64,000 nt of DNA, taken from NCBI RefSeq assembly GCF_918731615.1, contig NZ_OU957226.1, forward strand, positions 558,001 to 622,000. Reading direction: 5' to 3'. Under the pieces are notes generated by a model that was not told where the DNA came from, searched no databases, and was given only the letters and a program-made list of their open reading frames with translations. The stretch's first letter is position 1. Each line of letters begins with the position of its first letter. Positions 51,285 to 60,260 of this stretch are shown piece by piece. The translations under genes were made by a program, and so were the position numbers. The DNA comes from Flavobacterium sp. CECT 9288 (GTDB taxonomy: Bacteria; Bacteroidota; Bacteroidia; Flavobacteriales; Flavobacteriaceae).

Positions 51285-54200
51285 TTATTTAATCGTTTTC
51301 AGCATTTCTTCAACAGCTCTTTCTAATTGTTTGTCTTGTCCGTTCAAATAATCTTCGTATTTCAATGCAACTGGAATATCTGGATTGACTTGCAAGTTTT
51401 CAGTAGGTCTGTTTTCTTTTCCGATAGTAGCTACCATTGGAATTCCGAAAACTAAAGAAGGATCAATTTGAGTTTCCCACCAAACAGCCGTTCCTGTTCC
51501 TGGAACACCCATTCCTATTAATTTTCCGATTCCGTTTTGTTTGTACACGTATGGGAAAATGAAAGCATCTGAATAATTGCCTTCGCCCATTAAAACACAG
51601 CTAGGTTTAGTCCATCTTCCTAATGGTTCCGCATCTTTCAAGCGGTTGCCTTGTGGCGCAAATTCAAGGTAGCGCTTGCCACTTAGTAAAGTATTCAAAT
51701 CATCGTGTAACCAGCCACCACCATTAAAACGTGTGTCGACAATCAGAGCTTCTTTTTCGAAATTTTTCCCCATCACTTGGTCAAAAACTTCTCTAAAACT
51801 GCCGTCATTCATACCTTGTACGTGTACGTAGCCTACTTTACCATTACTCAATTTTTCAGTAATCTGATTCATCTTGCGAATCCAACGATTGTACATTAAA
51901 CCCGATTCTTCACCAAATGAAATCGGTTTTACACTTTCTTGAAAGGCAACTCCATTAGCATCCACACCTGAAATTAGGATTAGTTTACCTGTTTTTCTGT
52001 TCAAAAATTTAGCCCAATCTGTTGTTGCAGTAATTGCTTCGTTGTCAATTTTGTTGATAGTAGCGCCTGCTTTTAGTTTTGAATTCGTTTTGTCAAAAGG
52101 ACCTCCTACAATAACCTCTGTAACTTTTAAACCGTCAGCGGCATTTTTTTCATCGTACAATAAACCCAAACAAGCCGTTACATCCATATTAGGGAAACTA
52201 GCGCTGTAGCGTCCTCCTGTATGCGAGGCGTTAAGTTCTCCTAAAATTTCGCTCAATAATTCTTGGAAATCATAGTTATTATTGATGTGTGGTAAAAATT
52301 TAGCATAGGTGTCTTTGTACATTTTCCAATCTACACCATGTAATTTTGGATCGTAAAATTTCTTAGCGGTTTGTCTCCACATGTGATTGAAAATGTAGTT
52401 ACGTTCTTGCTCTGTATTTAAAACCATCTCTGCCGATACAGGGATTCCAGTAATTTTTCCGCCTTCCGTATCAATTTTCGATAAGCCTCCTTCGTTTCGC
52501 ACAAACAATGTTTTGTTGTCTTTGCTCAAAAATAAAGTACTTGGAGATGATCCTAGTTTGGCTAAAATCTTAGTTTCTTTGGTTTTGGTATCGGTTACCC
52601 AAAGGTCGAATCCTTTTTCAAAAGAAGCTAAATAAAACAATTTACTTCCGTCATCATTAAATACAAAATCCGCAATAGAAGAGCTGTTAATTGTAACACG
52701 AACTTTTCTAGTTTCAAGATCAGTCAAATCAGGATTCCAAACTACAACTTCCTCTTTTTTAGGAGTGTCTTTTTTGTTTTTATCAGTGCTAGCAGTCGTT
52801 TTTTTGTCTTCCGCTTCTTTTTCCTTGTCTTTTATTTCTTTTGCAAGAGCAGCTTCTTCTTTGGATAATTTAAAATTTTCAAAGTCTTTTTTATCGAAAA
52901 ATACAGCGTACACGTCAAGTTCTCTGCTGCCTTGATTGGCTAATGATTTACGACCTTCTTTGCTGCTCAGCCACGCTAATGCTTTGCCTTTCATTTGTTG
53001 TTTGGCCGCGTCTTCGCCAAAACCACTCATGATTGGGTATTTAGTTTCGGAACCATCAGCTTTGATCATCGCAGTGTGCGTAGCATTAAAATTACCCATA
53101 CTATCATCTACAAAAAGCCATTTGCTATCATCACTCCAGTTGAAACCAAAATCGCCATCAGAATAACTGTGGTTTCTACCTTCTGGCAAAATGGTTCTTG
53201 TAGTTTTGCTGGCTAAATTGTACACACGAACAATGTTGCGCTCTTCGATAAAAGCAATTTCTTTTCCGTCTGGGCTAAATTTAGGTAGGAACTCTTCTTT
53301 GTCAGACGTAATTAATTTTTCTTCCTTGATTAAAGTAGCAGCATAAAAATAAGCTTCTTCTTTTCGTTCTACTTTTGCCGTAAATAAATCCCAACTGTCA
53401 CCACGCTCTGAGGCATAAATAAGAGTTTTGCTGTCTGGTGACCATTGCACATGGCGCTCTTGCTCTGGTGTATTGGTAATTCTTTTGGTACTTCCACCGT
53501 CGGCATTGGTTACAAAAATTTCACCTCTAGAAACAATTGCAATTTCTTTTCCGTTCGGGCTTGGCACAAACTCTGAAATAGAACCTGCAATAGGTACGTT
53601 TTTCTCCACATTGCCTTTACCATCATTTTGGATTGTAATTTTTACTTTTTGTGGACTTTGGCCTTCTTTCAAAGTGTAAATCTCACCGTCTTGCGAAAAG
53701 CACAAAGTATTGTCTTGTGCTACGCTTAAATGACGTACCGGATTGTTTTTGAAAGTAGTTAAGGCCGTTGCTGTTTTAGCGCCTAGATTTTGCTTGAAAA
53801 TATTTTGATTGCTGCCGTCAGCTTCGCTCAAAAAGAAAATATTTTGGTTGTCGTTGCTGTATACCGGCTCGCGGTCTTCACCTTCGTAAGTGCTTAACTG
53901 AGTGTATGTTTTTTTGTTGACATCAAATACCCAAATATCACGGGTCACACTGCTGGTGTGGTGTTTGCGTAAGGCATCTTCGTAGCCTTTGCGGTCTTGA
54001 AAAACAATTTGGTTTCCTGCTGCATTGTAGCGTGCATATTCTATTCCGCCCTCAGTAACCAACACCGGTTTACCGCCAGTTGCTGCAACTGTGTAAAGGT
54101 TTTGGAACAAACGCGGCGAGTAAAAATGAATGTTATTGCTGCTTGTTTGACGGCTAGAACCAAATAATACATTTTTGCTATCAGGTGAAAAATCATACGG

Positions 54201-54536
54201 ATAATCAGCAGCTGAGTTAAAAGTTAGTCGGGTAGGCATGCCTCCAGTTACGGGTAGCGTAAACACATCAAAATTACCGTAACGGTCACTAGCAAAAGCA
54301 ATTTGCTTGCCATCTTTGCTCCACACAGGCATCATGTCGTGTCCTTCGTGTATAGTAATTGGAACTGCAGTACCACCTTGGGCATTAACAACATAAATAT
54401 CGCCTTTGTAGCCAAAAGCAATGTTCTTACCATCTGGAGAGAGCGCGGGATGGCGCAACCAGAGGGCATCTTGTGCGAATGTTACCGTACTTGCTACCAA
54501 CAACAAGCCACAGTATAATGAAGATTTTAAATTCAT
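51285..54536 (-). CDS. Tricorn-like S41 serine peptidase with N-terminal beta-propellers
   Basis: A 1083-residue secreted protein (signal peptide MNLKSSLYCGLLLVASTVTFAQ). Residues about 25-700 are made of repeated PD40/WD40-like blades (LWLRHPALSPDGKNIAF, PVWSKDGKQIAF, VQWSPDSKTLIY), interrupted near 560-590 by a Lys/Glu-rich insert. A C1-like helical domain, a PDZ domain (about 810-870) and the S41 protease domain follow. ALIVDTRFNGGGWL and GNYSDAFIFPY, with the candidate nucleophile serine, are in the active-site region. It matches the tricorn core protease homologue family, which degrades peptides and misfolded proteins. Confidence 0.91.
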   Translation of the reverse strand: MNLKSSLYCGLLLVASTVTFAQDALWLRHPALSPDGKNIAFGYKGDIYVVNAQGGTAVPITIHEGHDMMPVWSKDGKQIAFASDRYGNFDVFTLPVTGGMPTRLTFNSAADYPYDFSPDSKNVLFGSSRQTSSNNIHFYSPRLFQNLYTVAATGGKPVLVTEGGIEYARYNAAGNQIVFQDRKGYEDALRKHHTSSVTRDIWVFDVNKKTYTQLSTYEGEDREPVYSNDNQNIFFLSEADGSNQNIFKQNLGAKTATALTTFKNNPVRHLSVAQDNTLCFSQDGEIYTLKEGQSPQKVKITIQNDGKGNVEKNVPIAGSISEFVPSPNGKEIAIVSRGEIFVTNADGGSTKRITNTPEQERHVQWSPDSKTLIYASERGDSWDLFTAKVERKEEAYFYAATLIKEEKLITSDKEEFLPKFSPDGKEIAFIEERNIVRVYNLASKTTRTILPEGRNHSYSDGDFGFNWSDDSKWLFVDDSMGNFNATHTAMIKADGSETKYPIMSGFGEDAAKQQMKGKALAWLSSKEGRKSLANQGSRELDVYAVFFDKKDFENFKLSKEEAALAKEIKDKEKEAEDKKTTASTDKNKKDTPKKEEVVVWNPDLTDLETRKVRVTINSSSIADFVFNDDGSKLFYLASFEKGFDLWVTDTKTKETKILAKLGSSPSTLFLSKDNKTLFVRNEGGLSKIDTEGGKITGIPVSAEMVLNTEQERNYIFNHMWRQTAKKFYDPKLHGVDWKMYKDTYAKFLPHINNNYDFQELLSEILGELNASHTGGRYSASFPNMDVTACLGLLYDEKNAADGLKVTEVIVGGPFDKTNSKLKAGATINKIDNEAITATTDWAKFLNRKTGKLILISGVDANGVAFQESVKPISFGEESGLMYNRWIRKMNQITEKLSNGKVGYVHVQGMNDGSFREVFDQVMGKNFEKEALIVDTRFNGGGWLHDDLNTLLSGKRYLEFAPQGNRLKDAEPLGRWTKPSCVLMGEGNYSDAFIFPYVYKQNGIGKLIGMGVPGTGTAVWWETQIDPSLVFGIPMVATIGKENRPTENLQVNPDIPVALKYEDYLNGQDKQLERAVEEMLKTIK

Positions 54537-54732
54537 AGTTTATTAGAGTTTAGTTCTTCATTTAGTAGTTTATTTTGAGGTTTTGTTACAAGTTCCGATT
54601 GTTAATTTTGGATTTTGATGAAGTGCCAGTGATTGTGGAATTTTTAAAATCAGGCGATACTAATTCAATATGTACGTAGGGGAATAATACTAGTGTGAAA
54701 ATTAATTAGGTGCTTTTATTTATCCCAAAAAA

Positions 54733-54763
54733 AACAGAAGCCAAGTTTGAATTGACTTCTGTT
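54733..54763 (-). terminator. Terminator of the TPR gene
   Basis: AACAGAAG and CTTCTGTT form an 8-bp stem extended by CAA/TTG. The A-run at 54727-54734 is the minus-strand U-tract. It lies 46 bp downstream of the stop. Confidence 0.75.
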
Positions 54764-54808
54764 ATTGCTTTTTTCTGAAAATTTAGAGCGATGCTTGTAC
54801 GCTAGATT

Positions 54809-55786
54809 TTAATTTTGTGATATGTTATTGGCTTTTAAAATTGCGTCAAACTTAGCTTCGTTTCCTTGTTTTTTCATTGTTACGTAAATCATTCCGATGA
54901 TTTTTTCAGCATCAGTTCGATAAGGAGATTTTTGTTCTACATATAAAGTGTAGGCTTTGCACATGTTCTCCAAACCTTTTTCTGGGTCGTTTAAATTGTT
55001 GGCGTAAATGTTTCCGATACCGTAATAAATCTCCGGATTTTGATTGTCAATTACTGCTAATTGTTGGTAGGTGTCAATCGCGTTTTGAAATTCGTTTTTG
55101 TATTGATAAACAATAGCTAAATTTTGCAAAGGCATAGTTCCTTTTGGATCAATGGCTATCGATTTTTTGTAAGCAGCAATGGCTTTATCAAATTCATTGA
55201 GTCGTCTGTAGTTCAAGCCTAAATTGTCCCAAGCAAAAGCAAATTCAGGATCTTCTTTAACTGCTTTTTCAAAATATTCAGCGGCTTTTTTGAAATTTTC
55301 TTTTTTCGATTCGTCTAAACCTTTCGAATACCAGCTGGCCGCTTTTTTATCATCCGAATAGGATTTGATATTGACTTTATCATTACTCGCAATCTTATCC
55401 TTGAGTGAGGAGCAATTTACCATCATGTAGCGTTCCAGCTCGTAATAGTACTTTTTGTATTCTTTTGAATCTTCATTGAGATTCATTTCAATATTGACTT
55501 CTTGTTTACGATCAACTTCGGTAGCGTTTTTTACTTGGTCATTTAATTTCATGATTTTGCTACCCATTTGCAAAGCCGAAGCCTGCTTGTTGATGCATAC
55601 ACTTACATCTTTTGCGAGATCTACTTTTGATTTGTTATATGTCGAAATCGAATCGATACACAAGCAACCATTTGTAGCGAGTTCTTTTAAAAAATTTTCG
55701 GTTTTAACGCCGCTGTTGTTTTGTGCGACTGCTTTGCCACTTGCAAGGGCAAAAACAAATAGTAGGGCTGATTTTTTTAAGTTCAC
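54809..55786 (-). CDS. Secreted TPR-repeat protein, GTG start
   Basis: A 325-residue secreted protein. The signal peptide (MNLKKSALLFVFALASGKAVAQ) begins at GTG 55786; no ATG lies between it and the signal peptide, so a GTG start is needed. After a helical region with NGCLCIDSISTY near residue 35, three or four TPR repeats run from about 150 to 290 (AEYFEKAVKEDPEFAFAWDNLG, AIAAYKKSIAIDPKGTMPLQNLA, AIDTYQQLAVIDNQNPEIYYGIG). It probably acts as a scaffold in the periplasm; partner unknown. Confidence 0.85.
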   Translation of the reverse strand: MNLKKSALLFVFALASGKAVAQNNSGVKTENFLKELATNGCLCIDSISTYNKSKVDLAKDVSVCINKQASALQMGSKIMKLNDQVKNATEVDRKQEVNIEMNLNEDSKEYKKYYYELERYMMVNCSSLKDKIASNDKVNIKSYSDDKKAASWYSKGLDESKKENFKKAAEYFEKAVKEDPEFAFAWDNLGLNYRRLNEFDKAIAAYKKSIAIDPKGTMPLQNLAIVYQYKNEFQNAIDTYQQLAVIDNQNPEIYYGIGNIYANNLNDPEKGLENMCKAYTLYVEQKSPYRTDAEKIIGMIYVTMKKQGNEAKFDAILKANNISQN

Positions 55787-55919
55787 TGTTGTTTTGGTTT
55801 TTTTTATTAGTTATTTGATGAATAATCTCTAGTCAAGAAGGTATTTAACATGCAATTGTACTCAAAAGTTTAAAAAACGTTTTTTTAACGTACTTGGACC
55901 TGGAGTCGATGAAATGTCA

Positions 55920-56390
55920 TTATATTATTGCAAATATTTTATTAAACTTTCGTCGTAATTTTTTTTTCTGTAGTTGTAATAGCCAAACTGAAAGTATTGC
56001 AATTAAAACAATGATTATGTTGAAAGTAATGTGTACTTCTTTAGGTGGAATAACGACATAATAAAATAAGTAATTACACATAATTAACAGCATTAGCGGG
56101 AAATATTTTACCCAAGCAATTCTTAATTTTCCAACAGGTTCTACACTGTAATTAACAAGCAATTTGTTCTCAGCAGATTTATAATTTCCTCTTAGAAAGT
56201 ACAGAACCGGTGCGAAATCAGAATTGGTTGTAAGTTCAAAATTAGAGTTGTCAAAATTGCCATAAAAGCATTTCTGATTACTATTAAAAATTGCTAAAAA
56301 CCCCATCGGAATCTTGATTTTAGGAGAGCCAATTTTTGTATTCGCCATTAATCGATTCCTAAATTCATCTATATTTATTTTTGATACCAT
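55920..56390 (-). CDS. Hypothetical two-helix membrane protein
   Basis: A 156-residue protein with a soluble N-terminal part of about 95 residues (starting MVSKINIDEFRNR, mixed strands) and two hydrophobic helices at about 98-114 and 124-142, then a basic tail (KKKLRRKFNK). The ATG at 56390 is used; the frame extends one TTG codon upstream. The soluble part may be cytosolic. No family is recognised. Confidence 0.65.
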   Translation of the reverse strand: MVSKINIDEFRNRLMANTKIGSPKIKIPMGFLAIFNSNQKCFYGNFDNSNFELTTNSDFAPVLYFLRGNYKSAENKLLVNYSVEPVGKLRIAWVKYFPLMLLIMCNYLFYYVVIPPKEVHITFNIIIVLIAILSVWLLQLQKKKLRRKFNKIFAII

Positions 56391-56547
56391 CAAGTTTATA
56401 TTATTGACCTATGCTGTAAAGCTGGAATTTTTAAACGGGGTGTATAGACACAGTTTAGGTTAAATAAAAAGGCATATTTCAAATTTTGGATAAGAATTGC
56501 AAATAAATCCTATTGCTGATAGTAACATGTACTTACGATTGTATTTT

Positions 56548-57006
56548 TTACTCACTTTTTACTCTAGTAGAATGTAACATATCAAACTTCCAGCCTTTAT
56601 CGGTTAAAATGGCCGTTGCACTTTCCAGCCAATGTGCTTTTCTAATAATTTTATCCTCAACAGAAATGGTTGCATAGTTGTGGTAGGCCACCCAAGCCGT
56701 TTTGTTGGTAACTTTGATGTCAATAATTTCAATAGTATTTACTCGTTTTGGCATGGGTAAATTAAGTTTACCTTTTTTTAAATACTTTGCAATAGTGTCG
56801 TTATTCCATACTTCGCCGTGTTCCAAAAGCAGGAAATCTTTGGTGTAGTATTTCTCAATGTTTTTAGGTTCTAATTTGGACCATATTTCATCAAACGATT
56901 CGATTACTAGTTTTTCAATCTGTTTTTTGTGGGTATCATTTGAAACTTGACCGAATGCTATCGAATTAAAAAACAGCATCAAAATTATGGTGTTACGTGT
57001 GTTCAT
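56548..57006 (-). CDS. Secreted NTF2/DUF4440-like protein
   Basis: A 152-residue protein with a signal peptide (MNTRNTIILMLFFNSIAFGQ) and one small alpha/beta domain. EKYYTKDFLLLEHGEVWN, ITNKTAWVAYHNY and the closing KGWKFDMLHSTRV are the pattern of SnoaL/DUF4440 (NTF2-like) domains, which bind small ligands or act as enzymes. Function is not predictable. It is a single gene. Confidence 0.77.
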   Translation of the reverse strand: MNTRNTIILMLFFNSIAFGQVSNDTHKKQIEKLVIESFDEIWSKLEPKNIEKYYTKDFLLLEHGEVWNNDTIAKYLKKGKLNLPMPKRVNTIEIIDIKVTNKTAWVAYHNYATISVEDKIIRKAHWLESATAILTDKGWKFDMLHSTRVKSE

Positions 57007-57276
57007 TTTTGTTGAAATTAAGTTTACTGCTAGATAAAAAAAATAAATGTAGCTATTTTATCAATGAAAAAAAAGATTTTTAAATTTGGTAAAGCTTCCA
57101 AAGTCATTCCCTTTACAACAAAAAAGAACTTAAAACTCCCGGAAGATCATCCATTAATTATATCATATAGCATCGTAATTTAAACTTTGTCTCGAGACAT
57201 TTGCTAACAGCAGCACGCTATTAAAAAAAAACTTTTTTTATAAATATAGCTACAATCAGTTTTTTAAAAACAAAAG

Positions 57277-58212
57277 TTAAAGCTTGATTTTTATCTTATA
57301 AATTTTGCTTAAGCCGTTTTCACTGCCTGTAATGTATTCTTGGTATTGTTGGATATTCTGAAAAGATTTTGGTGCTAAATTGCTCCTTTTACTTGTAAAA
57401 TAGAGCGTATTTGTTTCGTTGTTGTAATATGGGCAATACTCCATATACTTTGAATTGATTGTATTGCTCAAATTTTCTGCAGCTTGCCATTCTCCGTCAA
57501 TGCCTCTTTTAGCCATGTACAAATCGCCACTGCCAAAACCTTCTTTCGCATTGTATTTGGTGTAAATGAGCAAGTTTTCATCTTTGGAGATAAAAGCATT
57601 AAATTCGTAGCCTTCGCTGTTGATATTTTTACTTAATAAAATGGGTTTTGAGTAGTTTGCTCCATTCCATTGGCAATAATAAATATCATCTTTCCCTAAA
57701 CCCAATTTAGAGTCCATGGTAAAATACAAATTGTTATTATCGGATAAGGTGGGATAAAATTCGTCGTTTTTAGAATTTACGGGGCTTCCAATATTTATAG
57801 GTGTTGACCATTCACTATTTTTATCTTTACGTTCTACATACCAAATATCAAAATCACTTTTTAGAGTTTCTGATTTATCTTTTGGTCGATCTGATGCGAA
57901 ATAAAGCCTTGTGCCATCGCTCGATAAAAACGGCTCTAAATAGGAATATCCATCGCAAAACGGAAGTATAACTGGGTTGTCCCATTTTTTATTTTTTACA
58001 CATACAATTTTTGATAACTCTTGATTAGGACTTTGTATGGTAAAAAAAGCTTCTTTTTCATTGGGTGCGATACAGAAGTCACGCAAGTTTTGGAACTTAT
58101 TTAGATCAGAATGGACTACTGCTACAATTTGTTTTTGATTTACACTTAACTCCTGTGACTGCGCTTGAAAAAAACACAAAAAAGAGAATAATAACATTAA
58201 AATATTTTTCAT
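57277..58212 (-). CDS. Secreted PD40/TolB-like beta-propeller protein
   Basis: A 311-residue protein with a signal peptide (MKNILMLLFSFLCFFQAQSQ) and several WD40-like PD40 repeats: YLEPFLSSDGTRLYFASDRP, DEFYPTLSDNNNLYFTMDS, EFNAFISKDENLLIYTKYN and YCPYYNNETNTLYFTSKR. This gives a single beta-propeller of five or six blades. Such proteins act in binding or as OmpA-associated periplasmic parts; this one lacks an OmpA domain. It starts 47 bp after the DUF6624 stop on the same strand. Confidence 0.82.
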   Translation of the reverse strand: MKNILMLLFSFLCFFQAQSQELSVNQKQIVAVVHSDLNKFQNLRDFCIAPNEKEAFFTIQSPNQELSKIVCVKNKKWDNPVILPFCDGYSYLEPFLSSDGTRLYFASDRPKDKSETLKSDFDIWYVERKDKNSEWSTPINIGSPVNSKNDEFYPTLSDNNNLYFTMDSKLGLGKDDIYYCQWNGANYSKPILLSKNINSEGYEFNAFISKDENLLIYTKYNAKEGFGSGDLYMAKRGIDGEWQAAENLSNTINSKYMEYCPYYNNETNTLYFTSKRSNLAPKSFQNIQQYQEYITGSENGLSKIYKIKIKL

Positions 58213-58259
58213 TTGATCGTATTTTTTTATTGCTTGTTACTTGTACATTTAGCAGCTCT

Positions 58260-58928
58260 TTATTGATATAGTTTTGGTTCTGTCATTCCTTGTTTTAAAT
58301 AATAATCTTTATTCATTTCAAAGTGACTTGTCGTCATCTCATTATAATATTCTTTAAATGAAGATAAATTATATTTTAATCTCAGATTATCAATATTTAA
58401 TGAATCAAGTAATCCGTTTTTTGGAATTGCTTGTCCTACTTTATTATATGTAACTTGCGAACCAAATCTCTGCTTTTGGTTAAGGTTAATTGAAATTCTG
58501 TCCTCAAGCATTGCATAATTAGATTTTTCTGCATTATTTATCTCAATTTCTTTTGCTAGTGCTTTAAGCATTTTCTGTTGGAACTTAATATCATTGTCAG
58601 CGTGTTGGATGGTAATCCAAAATTTTTTCGAGTATTCTTGACCAATCTTATCATAACCTAAATAACCATATTCTGAATATATTTTTTTAATTTTTTTTTG
58701 ATTATCAATACCAACACTATCTCTTTTCATTTCAAAAATTTTCCACGCTTCATTTTTCCCAAATTTTTTAAGGAGTTCTTCAGAAGGAGTTGCATAACTA
58801 TATTTTTGGTCAATAGTAAATATATAATCCAGTTCAGCAGTTATTTTTTCTTTATCGGAATTCGATACTATTTTTGTTGCATTGCAACTAATTATAACTA
58901 AAATTAAAAAAAACAATGATTTTTTCAT
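58260..58928 (-). CDS. DUF6624 lipoprotein
   Basis: A 222-residue protein with a lipoprotein leader (KKSLFFLILVIISC, Cys at 15). The domain has YGYLGYDKIGQEYSKKFW near residue 92, TIQHADNDIKFQ near 108, MLEDRISINLNQKQRFGSQ near 141 and DNLRLKYNLSSFKEYY near 190, as in DUF6624. HADxD and the RFGSQ block may form an active site, as the family resembles NACHT/ADP-ribosylation-adjacent effectors only loosely; no function is claimed. It lies upstream of the PD40 gene on the same strand. Confidence 0.75.
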   Translation of the reverse strand: MKKSLFFLILVIISCNATKIVSNSDKEKITAELDYIFTIDQKYSYATPSEELLKKFGKNEAWKIFEMKRDSVGIDNQKKIKKIYSEYGYLGYDKIGQEYSKKFWITIQHADNDIKFQQKMLKALAKEIEINNAEKSNYAMLEDRISINLNQKQRFGSQVTYNKVGQAIPKNGLLDSLNIDNLRLKYNLSSFKEYYNEMTTSHFEMNKDYYLKQGMTEPKLYQ

Positions 58929-59090
58929 CTAAATCGATTTTTTTGGTAACCTTGCCTGCAAATTATAATTAATCGTAACAAATCCTCCCAAACTACATCT
59001 AGTCTGGCCACAAACATGTGTATAGCAGTTCAGAAATTAAATAATGTTTTTTTAACACTTCGAGCATCAACGACAATAGCAGAAATAATT

Positions 59091-59864
59091 TTATGCATTG
59101 AAATGTAAATTTATAGTAGTTGTATTAGTAACGATTTTTGCAATAAGTGACATTATAACAATAATTTCAAAAAACAGAAGCGTATAAAACACAATTATTC
59201 TCCATATAAACCCTGCCATGGAATACTTTTTATAGGCCGCATTGAAATAGACCCAAAAAGGAAACAAAATAATCAAGAAGAAATAAATGATTGTTAAAAT
59301 ACCTAAAAAGGATTTAATTTCCTCAAAGACTCTCAAAAGTGACAATAAGTTGACAAATAAGCACAAAACCAATATTCCCAACAAATTTATTCCTGCAATG
59401 ATGAAATGCTCCGCTAAGTTGATTTTCAATCTTTTGAAAATCAGAAAAGCATTTATCGCAAATAACGGGACTAATCCAAATAGAATCACTTTTACATTAT
59501 TTGATAAGAAATTCATTAATTGTATGCCCTCATTTGTATTTTTAGAAACTGATGGTGGATTCAGTTCAAGATAATAATGCACCGTTAGAATATTCAAAGC
59601 GATTAGCATTAAAGTGAGTGCAAAAACATTGTAGTAGTTTACTCTTTTGCCATGAATGTAATCCAAAGCTGCTTGCCCAGGTCTTGTAAATGTTTCTTTT
59701 AAAGTAAATAAGATTCCTTTTTCTAAATGGAATACACCGTGTATGATATCGTGGGCAAAAAAATGCTTTAAGGTTATGGCATGTGTATTGCTTTTTTGAC
59801 CGCAATTCTGACAATAATTACCAGAAACATCTTGTTCACAGTTTAGGCATTGTTTGTTCTCCAT
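59091..59864 (-). CDS. DUF3667 membrane protein with zinc ribbon
   Basis: A 257-residue protein. Its N-terminus is a zinc ribbon (CLNCEQDVSGNYCQNCGQ, four cysteines), then HAITLKHFFAHDIIHGVFH and the conserved GILFTLKETFTRPGQAALDYIHGKR-type block split over residues about 49-75. Four or five hydrophobic helices follow (about 78-100, 127-147, 155-175, 187-207, 222-245). This is the standard DUF3667 layout; the family is abundant in Bacteroidota and its function is unknown. No neighbour gives a clue. Confidence 0.87.
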   Translation of the reverse strand: MENKQCLNCEQDVSGNYCQNCGQKSNTHAITLKHFFAHDIIHGVFHLEKGILFTLKETFTRPGQAALDYIHGKRVNYYNVFALTLMLIALNILTVHYYLELNPPSVSKNTNEGIQLMNFLSNNVKVILFGLVPLFAINAFLIFKRLKINLAEHFIIAGINLLGILVLCLFVNLLSLLRVFEEIKSFLGILTIIYFFLIILFPFWVYFNAAYKKYSMAGFIWRIIVFYTLLFFEIIVIMSLIAKIVTNTTTINLHFNA

Positions 59865-59934
59865 GGGTTACTATTTTGCTTTTTAGAATAGGTTATATTT
59901 TGTAAGTAAAAGTAATAATTTATTGTCTCTAAAT

Positions 59935-59971
59935 AATAAAGCTTTCAAGAATGTTACCTGAAAGCTTTATT
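59935..59971. terminator. Strong hairpin near the repeat island
   Basis: Stem AATAAAGCTTTCA / TGAAAGCTTTATT, loop 11 bases, followed by TTTTTT on the plus strand. No plus-strand gene precedes it, so it could be a remnant or could act on a minus-strand transcript from the transposase. Confidence 0.5.
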
Positions 59972-60033
59972 AAAATTTTTTGTCTAGTCCTGAAATAGCG
60001 ATACATAAATAGCATTTGCTCTCAGATGTATTG

Positions 60034-60103
60034 CTTTTTAGAACAGAATGTTATCAAAACTTGCCCGCTTACTGAAGTCTTCCTTTTTAGAACAGAATGT
60101 TAT
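60034..60103 (+). repeat. Two direct copies of a 21-bp dispersed repeat
   Basis: CTTTTTAGAACAGAATGTTAT occurs at 60034-60054 and 60083-60103. A related copy with two changes lies at 63240-63260. The second and third copies share homology beyond this (GTTATTAGAACTAGCTGCT and GTTATTATAACTAGTTGCT). Confidence 0.8.
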
Positions 60104-60124
60104 TAGAACTAGCTGCTACACCGC

Positions 60125-60148
60125 TACCGCACGAATCCTTTCGTGTGG
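60125..60148 (+). repeat. REP hairpin, copy 1
   Basis: CCGCACGAA and TTCGTGTGG form a 9-bp stem with one G-T pair around TCCT. Copy 2 is at 60228-60250 and an inverted copy at 60900-60922. The element follows the CTAC/GTAG-flanked hairpin pattern of REPs. Confidence 0.85.
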
Positions 60149-60227
60149 TACTTTCTACTTAATCACTAAACATTCTAAAAACGATGACATCATCAACTAA
60201 CCCTTTTAGTCCTGCATAATCAACGCT

Positions 60228-60250
60228 ACCGCACGAATCCTTTCGTGTGG
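60228..60250 (+). repeat. REP hairpin, copy 2
   Basis: The same hairpin as at 60125, lying 11 bp from the transposase stop on the minus strand. Its position next to the gene end is typical of RAYT loci. Confidence 0.85.
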
Positions 60251-60260
60251 CACTTTCTAC

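Larger units (their letters stand above)
59865..60121. other. Non-coding start of the repeat island
   Basis: This stretch upstream of the DUF3667 gene holds a 13-bp stem hairpin at 59935-59971 (AATAAAGCTTTCA/TGAAAGCTTTATT with a T-run on the plus strand) and two copies of a dispersed 21-bp repeat (60034-60054 and 60083-60103). No gene is seen. Confidence 0.6.
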
